Shown here: positions 52,999 through 64,000 of the stretch, piece by piece | Layout of the letters: every line of letters starts with the position of its first letter | Numbering within the stretch: the stretch's first letter is position 1 | NCBI RefSeq assembly: GCF_905147365.1 | Contig: NC_056409.1 | Coordinates: 22,201,001 to 22,265,000, forward strand | Direction of reading: 5' to 3' | DNA length: 64,000 nucleotides | Source of the DNA: Aricia agestis | Lineage: Eukaryota; Arthropoda; Insecta; Lepidoptera; Lycaenidae | Position numbers and translations under genes: made by a program | Notes under the pieces: generated by a model | The model's database searches: none | Seen by the model: the letters and a program-made list of their open reading frames with translations, nothing else | What the model was told of the DNA's origin: nothing

Positions 52999-55900
52999 AT
53001 GTCTATACAATTGGTAAAATTTTTGCAAAATTCACTCAGAAGTGCCAAGTCTCTGGGTTTGGCTCGGCTGTCTTCTAATGGTAAGAAGAAACTGTTATTT
53101 TACCTATTCTTATTTTAGAAATATACATTTTTGAGTATTTAATAAAAAAATATTAACAGTGCCAGACACAGCAAAGCAACCAGATCCAATTATAGCAAAT
53201 CTAAAGACGGCAACAAAAGTTGGTGATGTGCTAGCTGCAGTCCAGACACACCTGCCTCTTATGACTCATCGCCACCTGGTGCATGCACTCTCCTGTCTGT
53301 TCCAAATACATAAAGCTAATAAGTGAGTATTTTATTACACTACAATTTGCATGGCACTAGTATTTAACCGATTTGTTGCGATATCTAATTTTGCTAACTT
53401 CTGACTGTGGCGTTGAACAAAAATAATGTGACACTGTTCAGTGCCCAGCGCCATATGATAAGATGACATGCATCTGTGTCTTCAGCCATGCAGAATAGAA
53501 AACAGTATTTTGTAAATTTTTACATGTTAAAAGCTTCAATACTTTTAGTTTACATTCAAAATATGATGTGAACAGTCCGGCACACTGTTTTAGGTTATTA
53601 GAAGTGGCAAAATAAGTAGTTTTTCTGGAAATGGACAGTAAATAACTTTTTAAATACAGTTATGCTAAATCTCTTTAACTTATTTTGCATTTTCTAATGG
53701 TTTTCTTGACTAAGAGGTATTAAATTAGATCTAAAAATCTTATTTTGGTTTTCCTCATAAAAATTTCAACTATTATACCTATAACTATGCGAATGAAATG
53801 TTATATAATATTATGTTATCTATGGACACTTCACACCACGTCAGTCTGGTCCCATGCTAAGTACCTTTATTTAATTTATTTAATACTTTTATACATATAT
53901 TTAAGATTTTTATTATATTATACACATATTTAATACACACCCATGACCCAGGAACTTTGAAAACTTTTTGTTCCGTCGGCGGGATTTGAACCCGCGACTC
54001 CAGGCTTGAGCTACCAACAGCCCACCAACTGAGCCACAGAGGTCGTCTAAATGGCAAGTTTTAAATAGATATTTACAAAAAAGCAAAATTATTACTAATA
54101 GTGTCTTTTTTTTATTTTAAAAAATTACGGCAAAAAAGAAAGTACATTCCCGAGACAGAAATTGAAACTCAATGCGACGATGACGAAGAACAGAATTCGC
54201 AAACGCAACTTCATTGCAAAATAAACTCAACTTTCAAAAAGGTTGGTGGGCCCTATTCTACAAAAAATCTGACAATATCCAGAAACAAAGGGTACGAGAT
54301 TAATATACTAGTAAAAAATGAAGATAATTTGATTCTGGGCAAAAACTTTCTTAAAGCTTAATTGAAGGAGTTATCATTGATTTTAAAATGATACACATCC
54401 GTGCCTAACTCCACACGCAAAAAAAGTGATGGCACTAGAATGTGCCATCTGCTACAAACGGTCAATAAAGTACTGTGTATTCATAATATTATGTTCTTAT
54501 TTCCTAGGTTTGGTTTTTACCAGAGAAAAGGTAACAAAATTTTACATCAAGCATCATAGATGTAGAAAATAACAGAATCTTGATGTAATTTTTATATTCT
54601 CTATTTTAAAAACTTAAAATAATTAATGGATGACTCACTAGTATTTTCACTAAAACATGTTGCAGAAACCAAGTCACACCTGATGTTATAGTGAAGGATC
54701 CAGCGTTTGGTGTACTCTGCCAAAATTTAAACAAAAGGGCCAGGGAGCTGGAGACGGGGGACACCATCGAATCCATTAAAGTTCTGTCCTTCCTTGGCGT
54801 GCCGGCGGACGCGCTCATCGTGCAGACCCTCCTGCAGATGGTGAGATGTAACATCAACCAGCTGACCGCCCAGCAGATCATGTTTCTGGACTTCCTGCTG
54901 ACCCAGCTCAATGGCAGGAGCCACCTCGTCGACGCGCTCCAGCTGGCGCTGCCGCTCGCGTTCCAGATTCAGCTGCCGCTGGAGCTGGACCCCCAGGACC
55001 TGCCCCTGCTGAGGGAGATGCTGGTGTTCGCCTGCCGGCACCGCCTGCCGGACCGCAGCATCAACAACATCGTCACCGGCCTCCTGCTGCACGACCAGGC
55101 GATCTCCGCGCCCATGGCTAAGTCCATCGCGTGGGCGCTGTGCCAGATCAACTGCACTGCCGTGGTCTACCCCACCAGGAAACGGCTGCTCGACATGTGT
55201 TGCGAGATCATGGTGCGACACGTCGACGACCTCGCCTACGAGGACGTCCTCCGCACTCTCGCCAAGTTCAAGCTGAGGATACTGGACAAGCATCCGGAAT
55301 ATTACCAGGAGGAGTTCTTCGACGCGGCGGCCGACTTCGTGGTTCAGAGGAAGTTGGACTTCGATCGGAGCCTTCTCGTTGCCAGGATTCTGTCTAGGAT
55401 CGTAAGTGTTCGAAAATGATATTATACGAGTAATTACTGTGAAACATCCCTATTTAGACTCGCTGGTAAAATTGATCGGTTGTCACCATACCATAATATG
55501 TTTGCAGGCGCACGCCCACCTGGGCCTGGCCGCCCACCTGTGCGCGGCGGCGGCGGGCGAGCCGGGCACGCTGACGCGGGCGAGGCCGAACCTCCTCTTC
55601 GCCTTCATCAACTACCTGTCCAACAACAACTACATCCCCGGCTCCGAGCTGTGGAAGCCGCTGAAGACGCAGATGATGGCGAACCCCGTGCTCGACGCCA
55701 CCACGCCCACGCTGCCCTGGACCAAGATATGCCTGGAGCTGGCATCGCTGAACTGCTACGTGGACCGCGCGCTTCGGACGGTGTTCTCGGAGGAGTTCCT
55801 CGAGCGGTACCTGTCGAGGGAGGACAACGTTCTGGACTACCTTCAGCTCCTGACGCTGTACGAGGCCGTGAACACCTTCCACGACAGAAAGTACGCGCTG

Positions 55901-57527
55901 CCGGCGGAGACCGTCGCGCGGGCCAGGGAGCTCTATCCCACGCATGCTGTCACCGAGGCCCTGGCCGAGAGCCTGGCGCGCGGCCTTCCCCACCCCGACT
56001 GCGTCATCACCAACGTGATGCTCAGCAATGGAATACTCGCTAGTATGTACTGTGCAGTCATTTCTAAAATATGTTAATTCCTGGCTGGCTGGAAATTTAT
56101 TTACAGTTACGTCTTACATACAACACATACTCTAGCCACATACAAAATTATATGAACCATATCAATAGCAACCCACCTAAAAATAATGTTATGTGTTTGC
56201 TGTGTAATATTATTATTTATTATGTACTGTTAATAGTATGGGGAGCCCAAAACTGGATTTCGTAACCTGCTCGAGCGTGTCACATTAAAGCTTGTATAGA
56301 CTTCCGACATGTGTCATCAGTTTATAATGGTATAGAAATCAGATTTCTCATGTAGTGGGTTTAAAAAAAGTTATTTTGAAGAATGGAAATATTATCGACT
56401 CTGTCAGATAGATAGGGGATGTTTAGCATATCGCAAAGAAGCTTCCATATAAAGTACTGAGGATTTAAAGGTAAGGTATTAAATAAAAATTAAGGCCTGC
56501 AGAGACATTTTTAATATAGAAAAAACTTCATATTTTCCTGTTATGCAGATATTTTATGTTGCACTCAACTAATTCATTTAGTCCTTGTTGTCTTAAATCT
56601 TGTTATAATTTACCTAAATAAGCAATTTTCTGAATATATAACTTTAAAATGTCTGCAGTTTCTGAACCCATCGCTAAAATAAAAAACGCTCTTTTTATTT
56701 TTTATTAGTCTTACCTAATCTGAAAATAAAAAAAACCTACTAGGTCTCCATGATGCTCGAGTAACTACACGAATAGCACTCTAGGCTTCCCTACTATAAT
56801 TGATTTCTATTGTTTTTTTGCAGATATGATAGTGTGTGTTCACAAAGGCTCCTTCCTGCAGTTTCCGTCGGGCCGGAGAACCGACAAAGTTCCTATCGAG
56901 CAATTGAATATCCCCAAAGATGCAACTGTGTAAGTAGCTTACGATTCCAACCAGAACATTAGGGTGAGAGTGGTGAGACATATCGACACAACAGCAGCTC
57001 CGAAGGGAGCACTGAAGCATGCAAACGGTATGCTAGTGGCATACAAGGGTGTGTCACTGTCTGATTGTGGACTGTGGTCGACGGTGAGGCCGACGACCTG
57101 CACTATTAGTAGAGTATCCCCGTGCACGTGTGTGCATCTGCATCGCGCCATCTCCTCGCCCAACCAAACAAACCTATTACAACTGACCACTCCCCTTATC
57201 CCATTTTGGCGAGTAATCATAAAATTGTACGCGGCCTAAAAGTTTTGTTTACTATTTTCTGTAGTGTTAATATTTATCTCACGAGCGGATGGTACTTTCA
57301 GGGTGTGCATAATGAACTTCAACCAGGGCTGCTACTCCGTGAACAGCAGCAGGATGCGGGGCGCGTTCCGTCTCGTGCTGGACGTGCTGGAGCGCCAGGG
57401 CTACGCCCCCATAGGGATCAACGGCGGCGAGTGGGCGCGCGCCCCCGCCCACGAGCGCACGCCCTATCTCGTGAGGGAGCTCGAGTTCCGGCTGGCGGAA
57501 GTCGGCATCAAGATGGCGGCGACCTGA
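52999..57527 (+). CDS. FAST kinase domain-containing (FASTKD/RAP) mitochondrial protein
   Basis: FASTK-family proteins bind and process mitochondrial RNA (family knowledge). Exons: 52999-53080, 53160-53322, 54666-55401, 55508-56042, 56824-56929 and 57302-57527; GT-AG, phases agree; 615 aa. The N-terminus (MSIQLVKFLQNSLRSAKSLG) is basic with no acidic residue, like a mitochondrial presequence. The centre is helical-repeat in character, with the FAST-like stretch PWTKICLELASLNCYVDRAL and VFSEEFLERYL. The C-terminus has a RAP-like fold: RLVLDVLERQGYAPIGINGG, then EW and TPYLVRELEFRL. Length suits the shorter members (FASTK, FASTKD4); which one is not resolved. Intron 2 carries a SINE and an orphan open frame. 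Poly(A) signal at 57597. Confidence 0.85.
53908..54050 (-). mobile_element. tRNA-derived SINE, copy 2, in FASTKD intron 2
   Basis: Minus strand: TGGCTCAGTTGGTGGGCTG (A box region), GGTTCAAATCC (B box with one change), CCGCCGACGGAACAAAAAGT, GTTCCTGGGTCATGG and tail TATTAAATATGTGTATAATA. Same family as 43330-43476. Confidence 0.8.
54101..54361 (+). pseudogene. Orphan open frame in FASTKD intron 2, possible gene fragment
   Basis: 86 codons, with polar composition and a run of acidic residues (CDDDEEQNSQ), ending DNLILGKNFLKA. An AATAAA follows at about 54464, and a 3'-end-like layout suggests a captured last exon or processed fragment next to the SINE. Family not recognised. The N-terminal edge falls in a T/A-rich run without a clear acceptor. 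Confidence 0.3.
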
Positions 57528-57596
57528 TCCTTAAGAAACTTGTGCATTGACTGTAGATACGAATCTAGTTGTAAGGGGAGCGCCCTGGGAGAGATT

Positions 57597-57602
57597 AATA
57601 AA
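57597..57602 (+). terminator. Poly(A) signal of the FASTKD gene
   Basis: AATAAA 70 bp after the stop codon, within GATTAATAAAATGAAAAG. Confidence 0.7.
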
Positions 57603-57826
57603 ATGAAAAGTATTATCGGACTTCATTTATTGCGTTAAGATTAAGTGTTCACTAATACAGGTAAGTATAGGTGCCGGCAGGGCGACAAGCCCTTACGGAA
57701 TCTTATTATAGACTAAGTAACTAAAGACTAAAGGGGCACCTGACACGTAAATGTCAATGATGCACACACACAACATAATTATTGCGTATGTGCATAACTG
57801 CATATACTGCACGTTACATAGTCTAA

Positions 57827-57976
57827 CGGCCGTTCCCAATATTTGATCTATCTCTGGTTTTGCCTTACTAGAGATAGGAATAGCTCACATTAGACATAAA
57901 ATTGTATGTCAATTGTGAGCTATTCCTATGTCTAGTAGGGCAAAACCAGAGATAGATCAAATATTGGGAACGGCCG
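57827..57976. mobile_element. Harbinger-like hairpin MITE, TAA duplication
   Basis: 150 bp almost fully palindromic: CGGCCGTTCCCAATATTTGA and its complement, with arms over 60 bp. TAA at 57824-57826 and 57977-57979. Confidence 0.8.
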
Positions 57977-58583
57977 TAAATAAACTAAGTTGATTTTGAC
58001 TTTCCCTCTTTAATTTATTGCTTCCATCACTTGGGCCCAAATTAAGAGCCTGCTGCCAAAAAAAAAAAACAACGCTAGCCCCGCCTACACACCCCGCTAT
58101 CCTCCAATCGTGATATAATGATTCCATGAATCGTGCTCCCGGGCAATGTGCTTTACGCTGCAGTTAATAGTGAATAATATCGCGTAACATCGGTTCCCGC
58201 ATTATAGCACGAAAGTAAAGGTCGTAAGTCCCAAAACTGTTTTTGATGATTACTTAAAAATGAAATGCAATACTAATATTTCCTTTTGCCGTTATTTTAT
58301 AAAGTGTGTGATTGTAGTAGTGCAAGTTATTTATTGATAGTAACTCAATATGTGTAACAGATATTTGTTGAAAAGCCCAGAAAGATTCATAATTTCGAAA
58401 AATACCTACTATCGAATTAAATTACTGAATCGTGTTGTCTGTTTAGCAAATATCAGATAAGTATATAATGTTTAAATATAAATCTTAATTTCATTTAAGT
58501 CAATCGCCTTCCGGGATCGTAATACTTATTAGAAAACACGGTAAAGTTTGGCAGCCCGCTTGAATGAAATTAATTTAAATGAA

Positions 58584-58784
58584 AAATAGTATGGGCAGCG
58601 AAGCGCGTGCGACGACGCTGCCCATACTATTTATCATTTTTACACACCCGAGCGTGCGCCCGCGCAAGTGTTAGCGTTGGCCCTAACGCTAACACTTGCG
58701 CGATCATAGAAATGATCCAATATAAATGATAATGTAATACCCCCCGTATTACATTATCATTTATATTGGATCATTTCTATGATC
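58584..58784. repeat. Three consecutive strong hairpins
   Basis: Hairpin 1: arms 58584-58600 and 58616-58632 (AAATAGTATGGGCAGCG and complement). Hairpin 2: arms about 58661-58678 and 58685-58702 (CGCGCAAGTGTTAGCG). Hairpin 3: arms 58702-58740 and 58746-58784, 39 bp, perfect, with a CCCCC loop. GATCAT/ATGATC motifs continue to 58860. No target duplication recognised and no coding. Confidence 0.8.
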
Positions 58785-58886
58785 ATATATAGGATCCAAT
58801 ATATATGATCATTTGATCATATCTGCATATTACATTATCATATTTCATTGATCCTATTTTACGTCGTATGTTGGTTTCAATTAAAT

Positions 58887-59335
58887 ACTAGCGGACCCAA
58901 CCCAAAAGTCTTTGTCCTGTCTGTACATAACTAGGTACATACATTACACAAAAATGAATTAAAAGGGCATTTTCAGTGCCCATGGCAGACAAAACTATGA
59001 AGCTAAACCATTCTCAAAACACACACAATAAAGAATCATCAAAATCGGTCCAGCAATTAAGGAGGAGTTAAGTAACATACACAACACACGCACACAAAAA
59101 AAAAGATGAGTGAATGATACAATTCTCTGGCTCTGGCGTGTGCGTTGCCATGATTGGATACGCGTCGCGCATGGGCAGTGAAATTCCTCATAAATTCCTC
59201 TTAAATTTTGAGGAAGCGATAGCGGAAGAGGAATTTTTTATTTTTATTTATGAGGATGCGGTAACGGTTGAGGAACCCAAAATATTGCGGAACTTCCTCA
59301 TTATGAGGAAGCGGAAGAGGAATCCTCAGCAACCC
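58887..59335 (+). mobile_element. Composite repeat, uninterrupted copy
   Basis: ACTAGCGGACCCAACCC (complement of a Helitron-like end), CTGTCTGTACATAACTAGG and AATCGGTCCAGCAATTAAGG, then an AC-rich run. It joins directly to the GAGGAA right half (GTGTGCGTTGCCATGATTGG ... CTCAGCAACCCT). Same junction as at 40716-41320 but without the 159-bp insert. Confidence 0.6.
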
Positions 59336-59339
59336 TATC

Positions 59340-59720
59340 CCAGAGCAGCGCTGCGTGAGGCGGTTCAGCCTTCGCACGCGGCGCGTGCAGCGGTGCTCCC
59401 CCGCGGGCGACGGGTCAACAATATAGACGTGACAAATGGGCTGATTGGCTGACGCCTTTGTACACGTCGCGCGTCGGCGTCGTCGTCTGTTGGCTAGGTA
59501 ATATATCTATAAAAATCCATAGGTGTCGACTGTACACTCGCGCGATCGAAATTATACTGCCGCTACGAGAGACGGGTGACCGTCGCGGCCGCCCGCGACG
59601 ACGCAGGCGGGCGCACGACGCGGGTACACGCTCAACGCAGCGAACGCCCTAAGCCCAGGCCGCTGCGGCCATCGAGACAGATACCTTAGTATGAAACCGC
59701 CATAGACCACGCGCACCTGG
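59340..59720 (+). promoter_or_regulatory. CpG-rich patch with CCAAT- and TATA-like boxes
   Basis: GGCTGATTGGCTGACG (inverted CCAAT, about 59438) is followed about 65 bp later by ATCTATAAAAATCC (about 59505) and a CpG-rich leader. No coding exon could be assigned downstream; the short open frames are GC artefacts. A viral- or LTR-like promoter or an orphan host promoter are alternatives. Confidence 0.3.
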
Positions 59721-60269
59721 CCGCACCATACTTTCGATGGCCGCCGTAAGGAAAAAAAGGTGCTGCTTAGATTTGTATAATTTATTATCTGATATCAACA
59801 ATATACTTTTTTAAATTACGTTTAATAATACACTTTTGTAAACACTGTTGTTGGGATGTTTGTGCAACTAGTTGATGAAGTTTACGACAGTACATAATCC
59901 AGAGTTCTCACTTACTTGCACTAACTCCAAAAGTAAATAAAAGTACATAAAATCTTACTATAGTATAAATAATCTTAAATTTGAATATACTTTTCTAATG
60001 GGAACAAAATATATAATGACCACCAAAAAATGCACTGATATCCTAAACTTGCTTACCAAAAAAGATACTTAACACCAAAAAAAGAAAGATCTTAAAATGG
60101 TGGTCTGTATTTTGGTAATCATTTACTATTTTTGTCTGTGAAATGTTACTATTTCTGGTGATCAGTTAATTATAAGCCTTTTCTAATTACTCAAAATATT
60201 TTAAACAATATGGAATGAACTAGAAACAATAATTATGATTCCTATGACATGTATCTTTATTTTACAAAA

Positions 60270-60455
60270 TCTTATATCTTTAAACGAGCAATTCTTGTAT
60301 ATATATATAATTGGAATCTCGGAATCGGCTCCAACGATGTTCATGAAATTTAGTATATAGGGAGTTTCAGGGGCGATAAATCGATCTAGCTAGGAATCAT
60401 TTTTAGAAAATGTTATTTTCATCGAATACCGAGCAAAGCTCGGTCAAATAGCTAG
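60270..60455 (+). mobile_element. Short Helitron with CCGAGCAAAGCTCGG hairpin
   Basis: Starts TCTTATATCTTTAAACGAGC (preceded by A). Contains GGAATCTCGGAATCGGCTCC. Ends CCGAGCAAAGCTCGG, TCAAATAGCTAG, then T. 186 bp. Confidence 0.75.
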
Positions 60456-60896
60456 TATTTATAATTTTACAATCATCACACATTCTACATTTGAATAAAA
60501 AATAGTTTATTTATATTCAACTTTTAACTTAATTGAAAACTAAGTATTTTTAAATGTTAGGAGTATATTTTAATTAATAACATACGCATGTTCATTTTCA
60601 AACCATATAACCATATACAGTAAATCCTGAGTCATATTCTCAATATTAATGTGCACTATCTAGTGTTCACTAGAGGCTTCTATACTATAATATGTATTCA
60701 TTTTCACAATCAAACTGAAGTACTGTATACTGTATAACTAAATTTGAACAATTTATGTAGTAGAGTTTGCTTCATTTATTCATTATGCATCATCTATGCT
60801 AATTGCTAACAGAGTGTGTATATAAATTACTACAAGTTCCTATCAGGACAACATACATACAAACACCATCATATAATGAGATTGCATTCCTTAAGA

Positions 60897-61327
60897 CTAT
60901 TCTAGTGAGTTGAGCATGAGAAGCTGCTTCAGTACCTTAGTTTGTGATGTCTCCCGGATTTCTCCCGCTAAGAACATTTCATCCACCACTGTGTAAACCT
61001 GAAAATCCAATTGATAATATGATGAAACATATTCAAAACACACACATAATTCTTTACACCAATACTGAAGTATTTGTTGGTGAATGGTGTGTCAGATGGG
61101 ATGTCATTTAGTTGGTATGCAAAAATTCATTTAGGTTCTACTGTCTACATTACCTTATAAAAGTTAAAGACGAGATCGAGCTCGCAGACGTTGTGGAAAT
61201 ATTCGTTGAGCACTTCCACGAAGTTGTGAATGGCCTCCAAGTAGCACAAGTTGTTGTCGTTCACATCCACACATATGCAGAAGTAAAGCCCGGCGTATCT
61301 CCTGTACACTATCTTGAAGTTGCGGAA
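60897..61327 (-). CDS. AP2S1: AP-2 complex subunit sigma, C-terminal two exons
   Basis: Small subunit of the clathrin adaptor AP-2, which acts at the plasma membrane in endocytosis. Exons 61327-61154 (58 codons) and 60998-60897 (33 codons plus TAG), phase 0. The reading FRNFKIVYRRYAGLYFCICV, DVNDNN, EAIHNFVEVLNEYFHNVCEL, DLVFNFYK and then VYTVVDEMFLAGEIRETSQT, KVLKQLLML is nearly invariant AP2S1 sequence; sigma subunits of AP-1 and AP-3 differ here. The protein is about 142 aa, so the first ~50 residues, including the dileucine-pocket N-terminal half, lie on exons to the right. They were not found up to 64000, so that intron is at least 2.6 kb. A MITE sits 35 bp from the exon. A minus-strand AATAAA near 60780 may be the poly(A) signal. 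Confidence 0.95.
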
Positions 61328-61361
61328 CTGAAAAGCATTTATGAAACAAACTTTAAAGGAG

Positions 61362-61580
61362 TGAGCTCACTGAGGCCGCCGAGACGGGCCGTGCCGGGGC
61401 TCAGCGTGTCGGGGCTCAGCGTGCCGGGGCTCATCGCAAAAATCCGCCTCCATACAATTTGTATGGAAGCGGATGCGCGTATCGCACACTGTGTCGGGGC
61501 GCAGCGGATTTCCGTCAATGCGACATGACAAGGCCCGGCAAGGCCCGACAAACCCGCTGCGCCCCGGCAACAGTGTGAGC
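61362..61580. mobile_element. GC-rich MITE in an AP2S1 intron
   Basis: Inverted copy of 11420-11605: three GTGCCGGGGCTCAGC-type units, the palindrome CCATACAAATTTGTATGG-like centre near 61452, GGGGCGCAGCGGATTTCCGT, and GTGAGC/GCTCAC-type ends. Confidence 0.65.
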
Positions 61581-61839
61581 ACACTTCACATAGATTTTCA
61601 ATTTTTGGTAGATTTGAGATCAAATGAATGACGATTTAGTAATACAACATTTTTTGTAAATTTTAATAGAAGATCGATATTATACAGGGTGTAACAAAAA
61701 TAAAATTGTTTTTTTAGTAAATACACATCTTCTTACGTATATTCCAATTAAAAAATGTAATTAAGTAATGTTCATTTTAAAAATTCTCGTTGAGGGCCGT
61801 CTGTACCGGAATGGCTCTATGATAAGATCTCACTCAGCC

Positions 61840-62485
61840 TTCTTTGCTGATGATGGCAAATTATTTGCTAACCCTCTAGTAAGCTCTAATCAAATACAGG
61901 TGACCTTGATCCGATACTTACTTGGACCAAAAACTGGTTATTAAGTTTGAACTTAACAAAGTGTTGTGTTTTGCACTTGGGAAACAACAACCCAAAATTA
62001 CAGTACACCATTGACGGTTGTCCTTTGACCTCTACTAACTCACAAGCAGATCTGGGAGTTCAGATAACACGCAACTTAAAATGGGATTAACATATTGCCA
62101 ACATTGTCAAGAAAGCCAACTCGTTTGTTTACTTGGTTAAGAGGACCTTTCCAGTTGTAACAATTGACCTTTTTTTGAAAATATACAAAACATACATAAG
62201 ACCACTACTACTCGTACTATTATCTATTCTGTGCCACTACTGGAATATGTATTCCGGAGTCCATACTTTCATAAAGATATTGATCTTTTAGAAAGTGTAC
62301 ATAGAAAGGCAACAAAAATACCGAAAGCACTTCGACATATGAGCTATGAAGATAGATTAAAGGCATTGCGCCTCACGACGCTAGAAGACAGGCGTCTTCG
62401 TGGAGACCTCATAGAGACATACAAAATACTAATACATTGTTACAGCGCACAGTGTTTTAGAAATCCCCAAAATCGGACATGACTG
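61840..62485 (+). mobile_element. LINE reverse-transcriptase fragment, broken
   Basis: FFADDGKLFANPLV (RT core motif), ADLGVQI, HIANIVKKANSF, then the open tail LLESVHRKATKIPKALRHMS and LTTLEDRRLRGDLIETYKIL, typical of CR1/jockey-type elements. Stops and frameshifts between the parts. Confidence 0.75.
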
Positions 62486-63290
62486 AGTTAATGCAATAAG
62501 TCGATGGCGTCTTATATTTTAAATGCAAGAGTAGAACTCCCGTGTGCGCATTTTACTTCGTTTTTGAGAAAATCAATTTTTAAATTATCTAGTCATATTT
62601 TGACTCCCTGAAAACGAAATTATTTTATTTAAATTAATTACGAGGGTTTGTAAACTTGCTACCCAGTTGATTAGATTGATCATTAAGATTTAAGAGACAC
62701 AAATTTTGTACTTTATTTCATTCCTACAATTCAAGTAGTTCCTGAGATTTTAATTGTTTTAAATATTTAGACTTTATTTTTTTTCTGCTTTCTTATATGA
62801 TTTCCGCACCTTCTGTCAAAACTGAAAAATACTTTGGTATAGTCTTTACACTACAATATTTTTATTTTTTGTGAACCGCGTCTCTTTTTTATTCGCGCCT
62901 TAAAAATTTTAAGAGCAAAGTTTCATCGAAGTGTTAAAAAAATATCATGTGTTAACATTTGGACAGCATTTTTGACGACCAAGGTGATGAAGAATAAAAT
63001 ATTTTATTAAACTTGCGTGCAAAAAAATCGACCCACCTCTCTCCTTATGATTCAAACGGTAATAACTCAAGAGATATAATAAGTATTAAATAAATGTTGG
63101 TATCGTTTTAAAGGTAGTACAACAAGGATTTAATTAATGCTATAGTTATTGTAACTGTAAATTGTTTACTAATTCTACAGCCTTAAAACAAAAACCGGTC
63201 AGTTTGGCACAACATTTCAGTAGGCGATTAATGACATCTTTCTCGTAAAAAACACTAACAAATTGATTTCAATAGTTCGTAGTGCCAAGC
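62485..63290. other. AT-rich sequence beside the Tc1-like relic
   Basis: Near 63020 GTGCAAAAAAATCGACCCACC may belong to the terminal repeat of the Tc1-like element. Otherwise nothing recognised. Confidence 0.35.
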
Positions 63291-63294
63291 ATTA

Positions 63295-64000
63295 CCCTAA
63301 TTCAGGTTTCCATCCGGGTTTTCCTTGACCTTATCAAAGTTATGATGAACTCCTGAGCGATATCATGCCGATCTTCTTGTACAGCCACCCGGAGGTCCTG
63401 AAGGGTATCTGCGGCAAGAGTCCGGGCCCTGACCCTCCTTTTGAGTTCTTCCCATGGGTGCTCAATAGGATTAAGGTTAGGACTCCTTGCTGGCCAGTCC
63501 AAACCCGAAATTTCGACGTCGGAGAGATATTGACGAACTTTCGCAGCAACGTGCGGTCGAGCATTGTTCTACATCAATATGAAACCTTCATCAACAAAAC
63601 CAGCGCATGGCACCGCATGTTGTCCCAGTACGCCCTGAATGTAGCGATAGGTACTCAAAGTGCCAAGGCGCGGCCCGGAACTCAAGATTGGTTTTGCATC
63701 AAAAGAAATCTCGCCCCATACAGTCCCCGAACACCTACCAAATGGAAGCCTTTCGTCAATGCACGCCTGCGCAAATCATTCTCCTTATCTACGGTATGCT
63801 TTTCTGCGACCATCGTTACCATAAAGACTGATTTAGCTTTCATCAGAAAAGAGCACGACCCGCCATTGTTTCAATGAAAAATCAACATGAGAACGTGCGA
63901 AACTAAGCTGCACTTGACGGTGTGCTGGGGCTAATTTTGTACCGTTAGCGAGTTTTTGTGAAGTCAAATAGCTGCCTGCAAGTCTTCGTCGTACAGTCTA
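63295..64000 (-). pseudogene. Tc1/mariner-type transposase relic
   Basis: Minus strand. VVLFSDES, the first acidic position of the DDE catalytic set, is followed by a stop. The second acidic position, in the NNARPHVAAKVRQYL stretch (about 63520-63570), reads N instead of D and is preceded by a stop. LDWPARSPNLNPIEHPWEEL and KRRVRARTL form the conserved C-terminal block. Frameshifts and stops make it inactive. Its N-terminal part lies beyond the window end. Confidence 0.85.

Noticed and set aside
54727..55993. Long minus-strand frames opposite the FASTKD exons
   Set aside because: Shadows of GC-rich coding exons; the plus-strand model has splice sites, phase agreement and family motifs.
59114..59452. 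112-codon frame with a counterpart at 3636-3950 (VAMIGY...EIPHKFLLNFE)
   Set aside because: The shared frame lies in a repeat whose similarity extends equally through non-coding parts, and the 41-kb copy has a stop. The inverted CCTCATAAA/TTTATGAGG structure explains the conservation better than a protein.
1..64000. CRISPR array, bacterial operon or integrated bacterial DNA
   Set aside because: No regular direct repeats with unique spacers, no Shine-Dalgarno-led operons; all supported genes are split animal genes.

Overview
This window looks like nuclear DNA of a moth or butterfly. The evidence is AT-rich intergenic sequence, split genes with GT-AG introns, GC-rich exons set in AT-rich introns, and a dense load of transposon families typical of Lepidoptera: Helitron ends with a hairpin and CTAG, a tRNA-headed SINE, RTE and CR1/jockey-like LINE tails, and many small inverted-repeat elements. 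There is no bacterial-style gene organisation, no CRISPR array and no rRNA. Gene models were built by hand from splice sites, codon phase and remembered family features; nothing was aligned by computer.

Six host genes can be supported. (1) 5462-7102, minus: PDCL3/viral-IAP-associated-factor-type phosducin-like protein, missing its last exon. (2) 8881-25849, plus: an atlastin GTPase ('atlastin A', 560 aa) with a 13.9-kb first intron, two candidate first exons and one candidate 48-bp cassette exon. (3) 29192-35567, minus: a second atlastin ('atlastin B', 520 aa) in ten coding exons. A and B converge tail to tail, and their stop codons lie 3.3 kb apart. (4) 38535-39498, minus: a two-exon FKBP-like protein with TPR repeats. 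(5) 52999-57527, plus: a FAST-kinase-domain (FASTKD/RAP) mitochondrial protein in six exons. (6) 60897-61327, minus: the last two exons of the AP-2 clathrin adaptor sigma subunit. Atlastin and AP-2 sigma both act in membrane traffic, but nothing in the sequence links the neighbours into one pathway.

Layout: 1-5.4 kb is a TE graveyard with a broken LINE and nested DNA elements. 5.4-7.1 kb is PDCL3. 7.5-8.45 kb is an RTE fragment between the divergent PDCL3 and atlastin A promoters. 8.6-25.8 kb is atlastin A, whose intron 1 carries Helitrons, a hAT-like MITE and hairpins. 25.85-29.2 kb holds converging 3' UTRs with a 648-bp foldback element. 29.2-36.3 kb is atlastin B and its upstream region. 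38.5-39.5 kb is the FKBP/TPR gene. 39.8-52.9 kb is almost only repeats. 53-57.6 kb is the FASTKD gene. 57.8-60.5 kb holds hairpins, a composite repeat and a GC-rich promoter-like patch. 60.9-64 kb is AP2S1 plus broken LINE and Tc1/mariner-type pieces.

The most interesting observations are: the convergent atlastin pair, where A has one 911-bp exon in place of five exons of B; the alternative N-terminal exons of A, which agree in phase; a probable GC-AG intron in B; several nested insertions whose order can be read from intact target-site duplications (a piggyBac-like MITE between two RT motifs, a hAT-like MITE eight bases inside a Helitron end, a small retroelement with its empty site elsewhere in the window); and very clean hairpins (31- and 39-bp perfect arms) that could make hairpin RNA.
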